A stretch of DNA of 64,000 nt from Cacajao melanocephalus. Lineage: Eukaryota > Chordata > Mammalia > Primates > Pitheciidae. A program made the position numbers and the translations under genes. The stretch lies in assembly GCA_963573385.1 (NCBI GenBank), contig CAUYLG010063140.1, positions 1-64,000 of the forward strand, read 5' to 3'. The notes beneath the pieces are model-generated. The model did not search any database and was not told the origin of the DNA. It saw only the letters and a program-made list of their open reading frames with translations. This document shows, in pieces, positions 11,691-25,342 of this stretch. The number at the start of each line of letters is the position of its first letter. Position 1 is the stretch's first letter.

Positions 11691-12149
11691 TTTTTGAAGC
11701 GATCTCTAGAGAGTCTGCTAAATTGCTTTACTTCTGCAATGTGCTGACCAGTCTAGAGTAACATACATTGGACTAAATTGCATACTTTTCAATAGGAATA
11801 TATACCCCAGTGTGGGAGTCAGTTAAGATTTTATGTGGTCAAGAGGCTAGCCCAGCCTTTTGTATTATAAATGATATTGTTAGTACTTCTAATAAAGCAA
11901 TGGCCTTACCACATGTATAAGTTCACAAATCTTGCCAAGGCTTTCCTCAGTCAAATTCCGTTTATACCTGTGAGTCCTACATTTCTGAGTTTAAAAGTCA
12001 GAACTCCTTTCTCTTTGCCAATCCCTTAAACTTCTTGGATGAGAAAGAAGTTTAGTTTAAACACAGTAGCAAAGAATGGAAAGTCCTCAAGGCCCAGGCA
12101 ACCCATCCCCTTCAAAACTGATCAATACCAGACTATAAAAATTTACTAC
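11691..12149. other. No feature recognised
   Basis: AT-rich DNA without a recognisable element. Confidence 0.35.
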
Positions 12150-12271
12150 TCATAGAGACAAGGTTTTCTCCGTGTTGGTCAGGCTGATGTCAAACTCTGG
12201 ACCTCGGGTGATCTGCCCACCTCGGCCTCCCATAGTGTTGGGATTACAGGCATGAGCTGCCGTGCCAGGCC
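12150..12271 (-). mobile_element. Alu left-monomer fragment, inverted
   Basis: GTTGGTCAGGCTGATGTC through GTGTTGGGATTACAGGCATGAGC to the Alu 5' end. Only the left half remains. Confidence 0.8.
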
Positions 12272-12879
12272 TATTTGTTAATGTACATTAATGTTGCCAA
12301 CTAGATTTTATGAGTAAACATTTCTGTTGTTATTGTCTTGCAGTTCTATATTAGTGTGTTTTTTTAGTGTAATTTCTTAACATCAGTTTATTGTGTCTAT
12401 TGGTTTTACTTATGTATTATAATTTTAGATAATTTACAATTGTTTGTATACTTTAATGTGGGATTTAACTAAAAGATAAATTAGCCATATGTATATCACC
12501 ATCAGATTTTATATCTTAAGTATGATTTTAAAGGTTCAAGGGACTTAAGCTTAGTGAGACAAACGCTCTGTAGTAAAATAAAATATTGATAAAAACATAA
12601 GGCTTTAACAGCTTTTTTGTCTGAGCACTTATGCACCAAGAACAGAACTTTGGATGATGTTAGGGATTATTTAAATGGATAAAGTAGAAAGTGATCACTG
12701 AAGTCTAATAAGTCATGGATACAGCAACATAATACTTTACAAAACCATTCAGGCTGGGTTTGACAAACGAAGGTTACACAGGAGCTGCATGATTAATGTA
12801 GTGTTCTCTTTCTAACTTTAGTCTTTATTCTCAACCTTACAAATATCACATACTTACACAGAATAAGAAAAATTAAGGC
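12272..12879. other. No feature recognised
   Basis: AT-rich DNA, no repeat family identified. Confidence 0.35.
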
Positions 12880-13161
12880 GGGTGTTGAACAGAACACGTG
12901 GTGGACACAGGGAGAGGAGCATCACACACTGCAGTCAGTTGGGACTAGGGGAGGGACAGCAGGGGTGTGGGGAGGGATAACGTGGGGAGAAATACCAGAT
13001 ACAGGTGACTGGTGGGGGCCGGGGGAGGAAGGCAGCAAACCACCTTGCCATGTGTGCACCTATGCAACAATCCTGCATGATCTACACATGTACCCTAGAA
13101 CCTAAAGTACAATAAAAAATAAATAAAAATCAGAAAAAAAAAGAAAAAAAAAAAAAGAAAA
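12880..13161 (+). mobile_element. 5'-truncated primate L1 3' end
   Basis: AGAACACGTGGTGGACACAGGGAG, a G-rich tract, CCTGCATGATCTACACATGTACCC and AAGTACAATAAAAAATAAATAAA match the L1PA/L1PB 3'UTR. It ends in a poly(A) tail. Only about 280 bases inserted. Confidence 0.85.
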
Positions 13162-13689
13162 AGCACACATGTAAGATAGACATTTCAACTCCATTTCTTG
13201 TCGGAAGCTTTGTTCCTAGCAGGTAATATATGATAACTATTAAATGTGAGCTCAAAAACAAATGTTTTGGAAAATAGGCAGATGCACTGGATGGTCTTCA
13301 GATTCAGCCAGATTAGTGGGGATTGTGAAGTTCCCATTCAGACAGGATTGAGACGTGGGCATCACTGTGAGCAGGCCTACTTGAGGATGAACGAGGCTCT
13401 GGGCCTCAGAAAGTTCTACTATTTCTTGCCAGGTCCCAATGTGGCTGCTCAGCCTCACCTAAAGAATAGAACCAGGTTTGTCTTAAGGAGTTTGGCATAT
13501 ATTTAGGCCTCTTTTGGTACTTTAGATTCTATCTACTTCTTGGTATCTGCAAATCTTTTATGACAGGAGACTAATTTCTTTTTTGTTTTGTTACTCGCAA
13601 TTGTTACTCAGATTGTTTTGTTACTCACAATCTTTAAAGACAAGTACCTGGTGAGGAGATAACATTTGCTGAAACTATTCTCACTCAGC
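13162..13689. other. No feature recognised
   Basis: An 86-codon open frame lies here (13246-13506), but it has no recognisable domain, and an overlapping antisense frame is equally open. I see no reason to call a gene. Confidence 0.3.
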
Positions 13690-13838
13690 CAATGATTCTC
13701 CAAGTGTGGTCCCTAGACCAACAATACCAGCATCACCTGGGGACTTGTTAGAAATGCAAATTCTTGGGCTCCATCTCAGGCCTCCCTAATGAGAAACCCC
13801 AGAGGCCCAGCATGCTAACATTTGAGAAAGTCTGACTA
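13690..13838 (+). mobile_element. MER5A-like hAT transposon
   Basis: Good match: GATTCTCCAAGTGTGGTCCC, CATCACCTGGGGACTTGTTAG, AAATGCAAATTCTTGGGCTCC and AACATTTGAGAAAGTCTG in order. Confidence 0.75.
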
Positions 13839-14214
13839 ATCAAACTAACATTTTCTCAAACCAAACCAAACCAGTTTTCTTTTTCTCACAACTGACTGAA
13901 GGCTGAATAGGGAGTTGAAACAGAAAAGAGATAGAGCCTTACTAAAATCAAACTGTACAAGCAAACAAACACTTAAGAATAGTACCTCTTCTCCCTCCCA
14001 GCCCTCTCATGCTTCCTAGTCCCAACTTGATTGGAGATAAAAGCTAATAGATGAAGCAGAGGAGCTTTGGGGCTGGAGGAGAAAATGTAGAACGCACAGA
14101 AGTTGTGTTAGATGGTGTTCAGTGGGAACCATGTGTGAAGGCGCACCTCTCCTTGGTTGCTCCGTGGAACAGCGTCGAAGCCAATGTTGTCATTTGTACT
14201 ACACAAATGCATAA
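13839..14214. other. No feature recognised
   Basis: Contains a short (AACCA)n run at about 13858-13873, otherwise unremarkable. Confidence 0.35.
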
Positions 14215-14460
14215 CTTGTTGAATGACTAAGCACTGACACCTGTGTGCCAAATGCAAGCGAAACAATGAGAGACCTCAAGAGTCTACTGGGAGACATAGG
14301 TAAGTAATCAAAGCAATTACCCTTGTTATAGCTCCTGTGTCAGTGTATCAGATCCTGGGAAAGCCAGAGGAAGGACTCATAACCCAGACTCAGGGGTCAC
14401 GGAAGGGCTTGAGATCTAAAGCATGAGCAGGAGCATGTCAGGTGAAGGGAGTGGGTCTCG
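14215..14460 (-). mobile_element. L2 fragment, antisense
   Basis: TCAAGAGTCTACTGGGAGACATAGG, CAGAGGAAGGACTCATAACCCAGACTC and GTCACGGAAGGGCTTGAGATC follow the reverse L2 3' region. Confidence 0.55.
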
Positions 14461-15582
14461 GGGTTCAGCTTTCATTGAGTTTTTGTTCTTAATAAAGAAG
14501 CTCTGTTTCCAGATGACTTATTAATCTCTGTCATTCAAACAGGACATTAAAAAATACCCAAGACATTTCCTAACTTGTCAAGAAGTGAAACATAATGAGC
14601 ATAACAAAACAAGTCAGCTCCTGATTTATTTGGGGCCCTGAGGCCTTCAATTTGGTCAAATAACCTTTCACCCGGCTGCAAACACTACATTTTAGATTTG
14701 AAGTTATATAGGAAATTATACTCACCAAAGTTACCATATGTGATAAAAAATATTGCAGGATCTCTTTGTAAAGAAGTTACAAATCATGGTTGCTTGTTTG
14801 AACGATGTTTCCAGTAATGAGTGGTAATATCTTTAATTTATTCAAAGAGAGTGTTGTTGAATGATTTTCTTTGACATTCACTGAACATCCACTCCATGAC
14901 AGATGATACTGAGAGATAAACCAGTGCCGCAGGCTCCTGAAAAAAGTCAGGAATTTTTTAAAAAAATTGTTAACAAGGAATAGGGCCCACTCTGAGGACT
15001 TGTACACACTAGAAGGCCTCTGCCACACACTAGGCCTTATTGTTGTCACTTCCCTCTCATTCTTTCCACATAACTTTTTTCATGGCTATTTTCCCCCAAG
15101 AGGGATTTCCCTGCAGTGGACCTCCTCCCCAGTGGTACCTGCAGCCATCAGAACACATCACTTTAGATCTGTGGGTCCCAAATCTCATCAAATTCAATGC
15201 CCTTTTCTATGCTGGGTACTTTGCTATATATACCTTCGACGATCTGGAAAAGAAATAATTGTAACTGCTTTCTTTGTATGTATCTATTAGATTTCCATGG
15301 GTGTGTTACATTAATTTTTAAAAAATCTTGTGCAGGGAGATTTTCTTTACAAATTTCAATATGGACTGTAGAATACAACCTCACTAGATTAAGATACAAT
15401 GAGGTTATAGCTCTTGAATATGTTTGTAGACTCACGCTGAATGCTACAGCTACAAATGCAGACTGACAGTTGTGTTGTTTTTCTCTACCTGTAACCAGCT
15501 TGGTAAAATTCAAACAAAATAATGTACGATGTCCCTCAGTTTATATGGCAGTTGCATTCCTGGAAATTTCAGTGAGGATTAA
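14461..15582. other. No feature recognised
   Basis: About 1.1 kb of AT-rich DNA with several short open frames on both strands. None shows family features. Confidence 0.35.
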
Positions 15583-15780
15583 AGCCTTTCTTTCTTCCTT
15601 CCTTCATTTTTTCTTTTTTCCTCCCTTCCTTCTCTTCTACTTTCCCTTCTTCCTTTTCTTTCCTTCTCTTCTTTCCCTCCCTCCTGCTGTGCCTCCCTCC
15701 TACCCCCCTCCATTTCTCCTTCCTCCTCTTCCTTCTTTTCTCCTTTCCATACTTCCCTTCTTCCCTTCTTTCTTTCCATA
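15583..15780 (+). repeat. Polypyrimidine tract (TTCC/CTTT)n
   Basis: About 200 bases are almost purely C and T on the plus strand. They are built from TTCC, CTTCC and TTTCT units with few interruptions (for example TGCTGTGCC near 15683). Predicted Lys/Glu/Arg-rich reverse frames are artefacts of this composition. Confidence 0.9.
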
Positions 15781-16651
15781 AAAGAAAACATAAGCCCTTT
15801 GTCTGGGTAATTATTAACACGTTTCTCAGCAACATGAATGTTCTTAGAACATTGCAGTTCCCACAGAGTTATTCTCTGTTGTGTGGAGCCATCCCTTTAC
15901 CACAGGCAGACTAGCATCTCTGGCCCTTGGCTCACAAAGACTGCCCACAATTTCCAAAATGCCTTCCAGAAGACAGTGAAAACCATCTTCCTCACACACT
16001 TTGAGAACTATTATTCTAGAATCTAGATGGATTTTATCTTCCTCTTTCTCAAACCAGGCTTGCAGCCAGCAGCCAAAATAGAAACATCTGAAACTCATTT
16101 AACACAAATGTCTTTGAATGACAACTTTCTCTCTTTCTTCCAGGGATAATTTACCTCTTGCTAGAATAAATGCCTAATATAAGGTAGAAAATCAGAGAGT
16201 TCTAAAATTTAGCAGCAATTTTGATAATAAGAATTTTGCCTGCAGAACCTTCCAAGTTGCCTCTTGTCATTTGTTCTACCTACAAAGCACATGTAAGGCC
16301 CAGAAGATGGTTTTCATACCTTTAAAGTAATGACCATGTGGAAGTTACTGACTTCTAGGAAGATGACATGGACCTGAAGCTAAGGCACCTGGGCTAGCTC
16401 TAAGAAAGCCAACTTTCTTAGTTCTGTAAACTGTACTTAAATAGGTATTCACTCAGGGCCCCAAAGGAAGTAGCACACTCAAGTTAAGAATATTCAAGGA
16501 GGTACTAATAAGGGGATTGTTTAGAATGGTATGGGTAGGGTGAGGAAAACCACAGGGATAGTGCAGGACTTTAAGAACTATTACTGTCCCTGAGCCTGAA
16601 GGGAGAGGGGAGGGAGGAGTTCCTGAAACCTCTAAAAAAAAAATCACTCAT
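15781..16651. other. No feature recognised
   Basis: Unique-looking DNA between the pyrimidine tract and the next Alu. Confidence 0.35.
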
Positions 16652-16943
16652 GGCTGGGGGCGGTGACTCACACCTGTAATCCCAGCACCTCTGGAGGCCG
16701 AGGTGGGTGGATCACCTGAGGTCAGGAGTTTGAGACCAGCCTGGCCAACATGGTGAAACCATGTCTCTACTGAAAGTACAAAAATTAGCCGGGCGTGGTG
16801 GCATGTGCCTGTAATCTCAGCTATTCAAGAGGCTGAGGCAGGAGATTTGCTTGAACCCAGGAGGCGGAGGTTGCAGTGAGCCGAGATCGCACCACTGTAC
16901 TCCCGCCTGGGAGACTAGAGCAAAACTCTGTCTAAAAAACAAA
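16652..16943 (+). mobile_element. Full-length AluS-like element
   Basis: Begins GGCTGGGGGCGGTGACTCAC, two monomers, ends TCTGTCTAAAAAAC with a short tail. Confidence 0.92.
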
Positions 16944-17417
16944 TTCCCTCAGAGCAGCTGCCTTGAGAGGACTCGTGTACTTTGTGGAAAAATGCAGTCA
17001 GTCCAAGGTGACCCTACATGAAGGGAGTTGGGGAAATCTTCCTCCCTCGGTTCACTATTGGAGAGGAAAAAGAGGATGGGAGTCTAGAAGGCAAGGAAGC
17101 CTGTTGATAGAGGTCACGGAGGTCCACCTGGTGGGCACGGAGGAGAATGGAGAAGATGGAGAGTAAACCTGGAGGGAAAACAGCCAGGCATCTGTTGTGC
17201 TAGGCATTTTCTAACTTCTTTTATGGAACTTCTGGAATGGTTGCACATTGTAAATTGATAGGCTTAATCTTGCCCCTTAAGGTAAACATATTTACCTACT
17301 TTTAACATGCACGGACATTACCTAGCTGAATATATTGTGCATAGTGTACAATTATGTTTGACAAATGAAAATGGAGCAAATTGTGCTTGAGACTACAGGT
17401 CAAGAAGATGAGAAATG
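16944..17417. other. No feature recognised
   Basis: Unique-looking sequence upstream of the RPL37 pseudogene. Confidence 0.35.
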
Positions 17418-17653
17418 TCTGGTCTCGGCCATAGATACAAGACAATGAAAGATATTCATCATTTGAAAAGTGTCACAATAAGAAGTAAACGTGTTGCCGC
17501 TGTGGTGCCAAGGCCTACCAACTTCAGGGGGTGATCTGTGGCAGATGCGGCTGCCCTGCCAAACACAAGAGAAAGTATAACTAGAGTGCCATGGCCAAAA
17601 GATGAAATGCCACTGGTATTGATCAAATGAGGCACTTAAAGATTGTACACCGC

Positions 17654-17952
17654 GGCCAGTTATGGTGGCTCATGTCTGTAATCCCAGCACTTTGGGAGGC
17701 CGAGACAGGTGGATCATCTGAAGTTAGGAGTTTGAGACTAACCTGGCCAACATGGTGAAACCCCATCTCTACTAAAAATACAAAAAAATTTAGCCAGACA
17801 TGGTGGCGGGCACCTGTAACCCCAGCTACTCAGGAGGCTGAGGCACAAGAATTGCTTGAACCTAGGAAGTAGAGGTTACAGTGAGCCAAGATCATGCCAC
17901 TGCACTCCAGCCTGGGTGACAGAGTGAAACTCTGTCTCAAAAAAAAAAAAAA
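17654..17952 (+). mobile_element. Alu inserted in RPL37 pseudogene body
   Basis: A full Alu (GGCCAGTTATGGTGGC start, poly(A) end) interrupts the RPL37 coding match between GATTGTACACC and CTCAGATTCAGG. ATTGTACACC upstream and ACTGTACACC downstream are the target duplication, one mismatch apart. Confidence 0.92.
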
Positions 17953-18003
17953 TACTGTACACCTCAGATTCAGGCATGAATTGTGTGAAGGAACAACACC
18001 TAA

Positions 18004-18388
<385 letters not shown>

Positions 18389-18503
18389 ATAAATGTTCTA
18401 GTTTTAAAAAATAAAAATAAAAAGCAAGATGCAAAATGGAGTTAATAGAAAACAATTCTAGGAGATGACTGTTAAGACTCAGACTATGCACTGATTTTCA
18501 GTC

Positions 18504-18756
18504 CTTAGTAATTGGTGGCAACCTGGTGGAGAGGGAAGACCACAGGCTTTGGAGTTGGACCTGGGTTTGAAGATTGACTTTGCATGCCTAGCAGGATGTA
18601 AGCTTGGCCCACCGACTTCACTTCTGAGCCTTGTTCTCCTTGTTTGTCAAGCGCAGGGGAAGGGTTAGTGAAACCTGTCTTACATTTTTATGGACACTAA
18701 TGAGATTGGGAATGAAAATGAGATGCCCATAAGCATCAGTGCATCATAGGTACTTG
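18504..18756 (+). mobile_element. MIR SINE, sense
   Basis: ACCACAGGCTTTGGAGTTGGACCTGGGTTTGAA, CACTTCTGAGCCTTGTTCTCC and the TAATGAGATTGGGAATGAAAATGAG region match the MIR order, including the conserved core. Confidence 0.75.
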
Positions 18757-18758
18757 GG

Positions 18759-18861
18759 CAGTGGTTCTCAGACCAGTTGTGTCAAGATTATCTGGAAATT
18801 TATACAGGAATGGAAATTCTCCAGGCCCAGAAATCAGCATAAGAAAGCTTGAGAACTGTGT
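18759..18861 (+). mobile_element. Short MER5-like hAT element with inverted ends
   Basis: Begins CAGTGGTTCTCAGACC and ends AAGCTTGAGAACTGTG, giving near-perfect inverted termini (CAGTGGTTCTCA / TGAGAACTGTG) around only about 100 bases. Confidence 0.65.
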
Positions 18862-19246
18862 TAGACTTTCTGGGATCTGATGAAGAAGGCAGGAGAGATT
18901 TTGTTAGATGTATTACACAAGGGGCAGGCACCTGTGCACAGGAAAACCCCACAAAAATACAGAAAAAAAACACAGAAGAGGTGCTTTGTGTTTTGCCCGC
19001 TATATGATAAGCTAATCTGATAAATGAGAAGTCCTGTTCTTTCTATAACTGGGTAGGTAAGTCTAATTTGGAGGTCAAGTCTTGAAGCTCATTGAAGCCA
19101 CATGTCTAAGCCGCCTTCTCCAATTTAGCTTCTATTAATAATCAAGTTAATATTTTGATCTCTTTGCTTGATTCTTGCATTGCATCTACTTTTCAATTGG
19201 TTCTGGAAACGGAGAGAAAAGGAGTGCTTTTTAGGATTATACTCTG
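18862..19246. other. No feature recognised
   Basis: No repeat or exon seen. Confidence 0.35.
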
Positions 19247-19744
19247 TGATAGCCTCCACAATTAGCCCCCACAATTAGCCCCTGATAATCCCAATTCAGG
19301 TATTCCCACCCTCCCTTGTAGTTCCAGTTAGTTTGTGCGGCCAACACAATATGTCATTAGACATTAGGTCTCTCTGTCTCTCATAGCGCACTCATTCTGG
19401 GGGCAGCCAGTTGCCATGTAATGAGCAGTCCTATGGCGAGGCCCATGTGACAGCAGTCATGAGAGTGATACTGGAAGTGAAGCCTGCAGCTCCAGTCAGC
19501 CTTCAGAAGACTGCAGCGCTGGCTGACAGCTTGACGGCAACCTCATGAGAGACTCTCAGCTCTAACAACTCAGCTAAGCTGTTCCTGGATTCTTTGTCTT
19601 CAAAAACTGTATGAGATTAAAAATATTAAAAAAGAGTTTTTTTTTTTTTAATTAATTCTTTTTCTACATCTCCTTGAATTAAGGAGTTTGTTTTTTTAAG
19701 CTAGTAAGTTTTGGGATAATCTGTTATTCTAATATATATCTTAG
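19247..19744 (+). mobile_element. 5' LTR of MaLR (MLT1-type) element
   Basis: Matches the MLT1 class: CATTCTGGGGGCAGCCAGTTGCCATG, GCCTTCAGAAGACTGCAGC, GCAACCTCATGAGAGAC, AACAACTCAGCTAAGCTGTTCCTGGATTC and AAGCTAGTAAGTTTTGGGATAATCTG at its 3' end. The 5' portion has a local duplication (CCACAATTAGCCC twice near 19256-19283), and a T-rich insertion interrupts it near 19636-19690. It is same-oriented with the LTR at 21361. Confidence 0.75.
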
Positions 19745-20760
19745 TACCTGGAAGTAAGGTGCTACCATAATAAATACCCAAAATGTAGGCACGGCTAGAA
19801 AACGAGACAGTGGAGGTAGCTGGAAAGAATTTAACAAGCATAGTAGTGAAAGTCTCGAGAGGCTTGAACAAAATGTTGGAAAAAATTTGGACTTTTTCCT
19901 GCCAGCAGGGGTAAAAACAAAAGCAGACTTTGACCAGGCTGCTGGTGGAGGTTTAAAAGAAAGTGAGAAAAATCTTGTTGAAAACAGGACAGGGAATCCT
20001 TGCTATGGAGTGGAATAAATCATAGAGTATTGTTGTTTGCAATAATGTGGCAGGTGAAAATGTACCTGGTAAACTGGGTGATCTAATTTGCTATTCATAA
20101 AGATTCTCAGCTTTTACAGATGGTGAAAAATGCTAAAACTAAGAAATGGCTGAAGGACAGAGGTCAAATCCCGGGCACCATCATGGAAACATAATCCAAA
20201 GATGAAGCTGAGGTGTGACTATAAATCCTTTGTTATGACTGCAGAAAGATCCAAAGTCGTGCCTCAGAGTACCAGTTTAGTTACACAAAGGCCCTCAAAA
20301 GTTTTTAAGGCTGTGACTCATAGATCCTTTCAAAAACAGGGCTCCTAAGAAGCTTAAGAGCACAGCTTTTCAGCAGAATCACAAGGTGGGAAAGGGATAA
20401 TCTCAAAGAGATTTTTGGGTGTGACTTTTGTCTAATGGAATGGACCCCAAAAAATTCATAGGAGATTCACAAATTTTTTTAAAGAATTGTATTAGCAGAA
20501 ACATTGCCAACTAGAACTCAAGGGGATAGAGAGAGTATAAAATGAAAAGAGGCCTTTGTACTCACTTTGCCCCTGTTTTACTGCAGGTTAAGAGAAATTT
20601 TCAGCTACATACATGCACTGACTTTCATGAAAAAGAAAGAATAGCCAGGCATGGTGACTCACTCCTATAATCCCAGCACTTTGGGAGGACAAGGTGGGAA
20701 GACCACTTGAGCCCAGGAGTTTGAATCAGCCTGGGCAACAAAGCGAGACTCTGTCTCTTA

Positions 20761-20803
<43 letters not shown>

Positions 20804-21360
20804 CGATGACTCAGAAGGGGAAGCCAAGAGCCTCAAAGAGTAACTCATGCATAAAAAGAGGACTAAATCCTAAGGCATTTCCAACATTTGCCTGGCTGGA
20901 TTTCAGAACTGCTATGGCGACATAGTAGTATGTCTAGTACCTTTCCTTTTTGAATATTAATGCATATGGTGTTTTTGTTCCATGCATTTTTGTTCCACCA
21001 CTGTGTATTTGGGGTATGTGTTTATATGTGTGTCTATGTGTGTGCATGTTAGTTTCAGATTGAGAGAAACTATACCCAAGGAGCTATAGTTAAGAAATTA
21101 TACATAAGGCCCTGCCGCCTCGACTCCATAGCATTCCTGGTGCTGGGGTGTGCTAAGCTTTACCATTAAACACAATGTTTCTCTTAAAAAAAAAAATTAT
21201 AGATAAGGAACCTCATGTGTACCTGGTCCTGATTTAAATGACAAGACTCTAGACTTTGAGTTGACACTGTAATGAGACAAGAAATTTAAAAGTGTTGGGA
21301 TGGAGTGGGTGTGTTTTATATGTTAGAGGGACTTGATTCATTGGAACCCAGAAGGTAGAC
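19745..21360 (+). mobile_element. MaLR internal region
   Basis: Lies between two same-oriented MLT1-type LTRs. It contains MLT1-int-like phrases (CTGGAAGTAAGGTGCTACCATAATAAA, TTTAACAAGCATAGTAGTGAAAG, ATCTCAAAGAGATTTTTGGG). No retroviral gene frame survives, as usual for this nonautonomous family. A left Alu monomer with a (CA)n tail inserted at 20644. Confidence 0.6.
20644..20801 (+). mobile_element. Alu left monomer with (CA)n tail
   Basis: GCCAGGCATGGTGACTCAC through CAAAGCGAGACTCTGTCTC, then a (CA)n microsatellite of about 19 uninterrupted dinucleotides at 20764-20801 grown from the A-tail. Confidence 0.85.
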
Positions 21361-21826
21361 TATGGTAGCCAGCCCCCAAGATTGTCTCCTCCTGGAATTC
21401 ATACCCTTGTATAATTCCCCTCCTGCATTGTGCCAGAATTCATCTGTATGACAGAATATGGCAGAAGTAATGATATGTCACTTCCAAGATTAGGTTATAA
21501 AAGACATTGTGGCTACCATCTCTCATCACTCACTCAAAAGGAAGCCAACCAGCATACAATGAGAATCTCAGGTGATGAGGACCTGAGGTCTGTCGCCAAC
21601 CATGTGAATCTGCTTTTGGGAGCAGATTCTCTAGCCCCAGTCAAGCCTCAGAAGACTTCAGCCCTAGGTGACAGCTGGATGATAATCCCATGAGTCAGAA
21701 CCACCCAATGAAGCCACTCCTGGATTCCTGACCCTAGAAACTGTTTGAAGTAATAAATGTTGTTTTAAGCTCTTAAATTTTGGGGTAATTTTTTTAGGCA
21801 TCTATCAATAATTAATACACACCTCT
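21361..21826 (+). mobile_element. 3' LTR of MaLR (MLT1-type) element
   Basis: TATGGTAGCCAGCCCCCAAGA, ATATGTCACTTCCAAGATTAGG, AGTCAAGCCTCAGAAGACTTC, ATGAAGCCACTCCTGGATTCC and AATTAATACACACC are in MLT1 order. An 87-codon frame across it is incidental. Confidence 0.8.
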
Positions 21827-23404
<1,578 letters not shown>

Positions 23405-24495
23405 CATTTAGATAATTTTCTGAATCAGGAAACTTGATGGTGATGTCCACCTGTGACACCCCAGGCACGAATAAGTTCTTGACCTTTCTTGTGAGGTTAG
23501 CCTCATTCTTGCCTTTATTTTCTTTCTCCTACTTTCTTCACCTACTTCTCTGTTTCTCCATTTCCCTTTTCTAAATCACACCTTGACATGGTAAAGGAAT
23601 CTCCTTGGGATCTGGTACTGGATGCAGTCTGGGGGATGCCCTCAGTCAGGAGAGGCTGAGTGGAAAGGAAAGTGGCCATAAGCAGGCTGCTCAGTTCCCA
23701 GGCAACAAGGGAGGAAAGACAGGGTAGGAATCTGAGGAGTCTCAGCAGGGAAGTCCCAGGCCCTGGGTCCCTGCAGTTTGCCTTGAGCCTCAGGAGAGCT
23801 CCCACGGGGACAGGCAGATCCAGGACTCTGCTTTCCTTTCAGTGCTGTGTTTTAAAACTCCTCATGTCTGACTAAATGTGTATGGGGGCAGCCATACTGG
23901 AGAGGAACTGAAGGGCTCTTGGAGTTTCTCACCAGGTTCCTTTTGTATCCCTTTTCACTGGCAGAAGTGTCTGCTATGGGTAGGATTTCCTCTGGGGTTC
24001 CCTCTGACCAAGCTTCTGCAGCTAGAAGCACTAAGGAGGGCACTGGAGTGATGGGACTGACCCTGAGGCCCTAGTCAACGGACTCTGAAGTAGGAGTTCC
24101 TCTGAGGAGATATGCCAGGCCCTGGTTTATCAAACTGCCAATGGGATGGCTGGAAAAGTCGCTGGCGGGCTGCCAGGGCTGCTTCTTAACATACCGTGTG
24201 TTAACCTGCATTACCACTGCGAGAGGCAGGAACTTACAGTTTTCTCGACTTGGCTCCGTTTGTCTATAACAACCAGGCTGAAATGTCAGGGGTAGCTCCA
24301 TTTGGGGTGTAACCTATAGACCAGAGGAGGGAACAATGAAAGACTAGTGTGTTGATGTGGTCTGGCAGAGGAGGTGAAGTGAGAGCGGGATAAATCACTG
24401 AGTGTTCATGTCAAAATGTCTGCAGACTGCTCAGCTTGGTTACTGTGGAGCTCCCTAGCTCAGCAGCAGGTTGATGACCAACACTTATCCTCAAA
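23405..24495. other. No feature recognised
   Basis: About 1.1 kb of unique-looking, moderately GC-rich DNA with several short overlapping open frames, none with a recognisable domain. Confidence 0.35.
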
Positions 24496-24499
24496 TAAT

Positions 24500-24690
24500 A
24501 ATAGCTACTATTTCTTCAGTCCTCCCATGTGCTAGACATATTAGGTGCTTTATGTACACAACTTTAGCAATCCTTTAAATGAGGTGACAGTCTCATTTGT
24601 CAAATTTTGGAAAGCCAGTTAGGTAGTCCAGAGAAATTTAGTGGTTTGTTCAATGTTAGGCTTCTAGTAAGCAGTCAAAATTTTAACTTT
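24500..24690 (-). mobile_element. MIR SINE, inverted
   Basis: CATGTGCTAGACATATTAGGTGCTTTATGTACACAACTTTAGCAATCC and the AGTCAAAATTTTAACTTTGG end match reverse MIR. Confidence 0.6.
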
Positions 24691-24950
24691 GGTATACAGT
24701 TATCTTTGCTATGACATCATATGCATCCCTTAAAAGAAACACTTTTTAGTTAGCAATATACTTAAATAATAGGGCTTATGGAAAAATGGGGTTGGTGTCA
24801 GAATTAGGAAATAAAACCCCGAGAATGTGATACAAATAGAAATACTAGCATGGCCGAATCTCTATAAACATTTGCCTTTAGGATCACAGACAGCCCTTTG
24901 CAGCCTTATGTCCTGGGGCTCAGGCTTCTTATATGTCCTTGGGGCATATA

Positions 24951-24991
24951 TGCATGAAAGGAAAGAAGTTGCTGCTTCAGATAGAACCAAT
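24951..24991 (+). repeat. 41-bp exact direct repeat, copy 1
   Basis: The 41 bases starting TGCATGAAAGGAAAG and ending AGATAGAACCAAT recur without mismatch at 25343-25383. The flanks differ on both sides. It is not part of any repeat family I recognise. Confidence 0.95.
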
Positions 24992-25342
24992 AGAGTACAT
25001 AGGCATCAACATTAGAATTCTGATCTAGGGTTTTAATACAGAGGGATGTCTCTTCAAAGCTTCTTCAGCTGCACTCACAGCTTCACCAGATAGTTTAATA
25101 TAACAGAAAGTTCAGTGGCTGATTTAATGGCTTCAAGAATCACTACAATCATTGAAGGTCTTCACTGTATAGACATACAGGTTTTTCCCTAAAGTCCTCA
25201 TATATTTCTTAGACTTTCTCCCTCCATGTAAGAAAATTTACCCTGATCACCTCAAATGATGGGTTGGCAAAAATCACATATTCATCACCACAGTTTTTGC
25301 ATCACGATCTTCACTCCCCAATTTGCCTGTCACTTATATCAT

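Noticed and set aside
15569..15835. Lys/Glu/Arg-rich reverse frames resembling a coiled coil
   Set aside because: They are produced by the polypyrimidine tract, with repeated AGG/AAG/GAA codons.
17445..17581. Possibility that the RPL37 copy is a functional intronless gene
   Set aside because: The reading frame is shifted early, contains stops, and is cut by an Alu.
21430..21693. 87-codon frame in the MaLR 3' LTR
   Set aside because: LTR sequence of this nonautonomous family does not encode proteins, and the frame is incidental.
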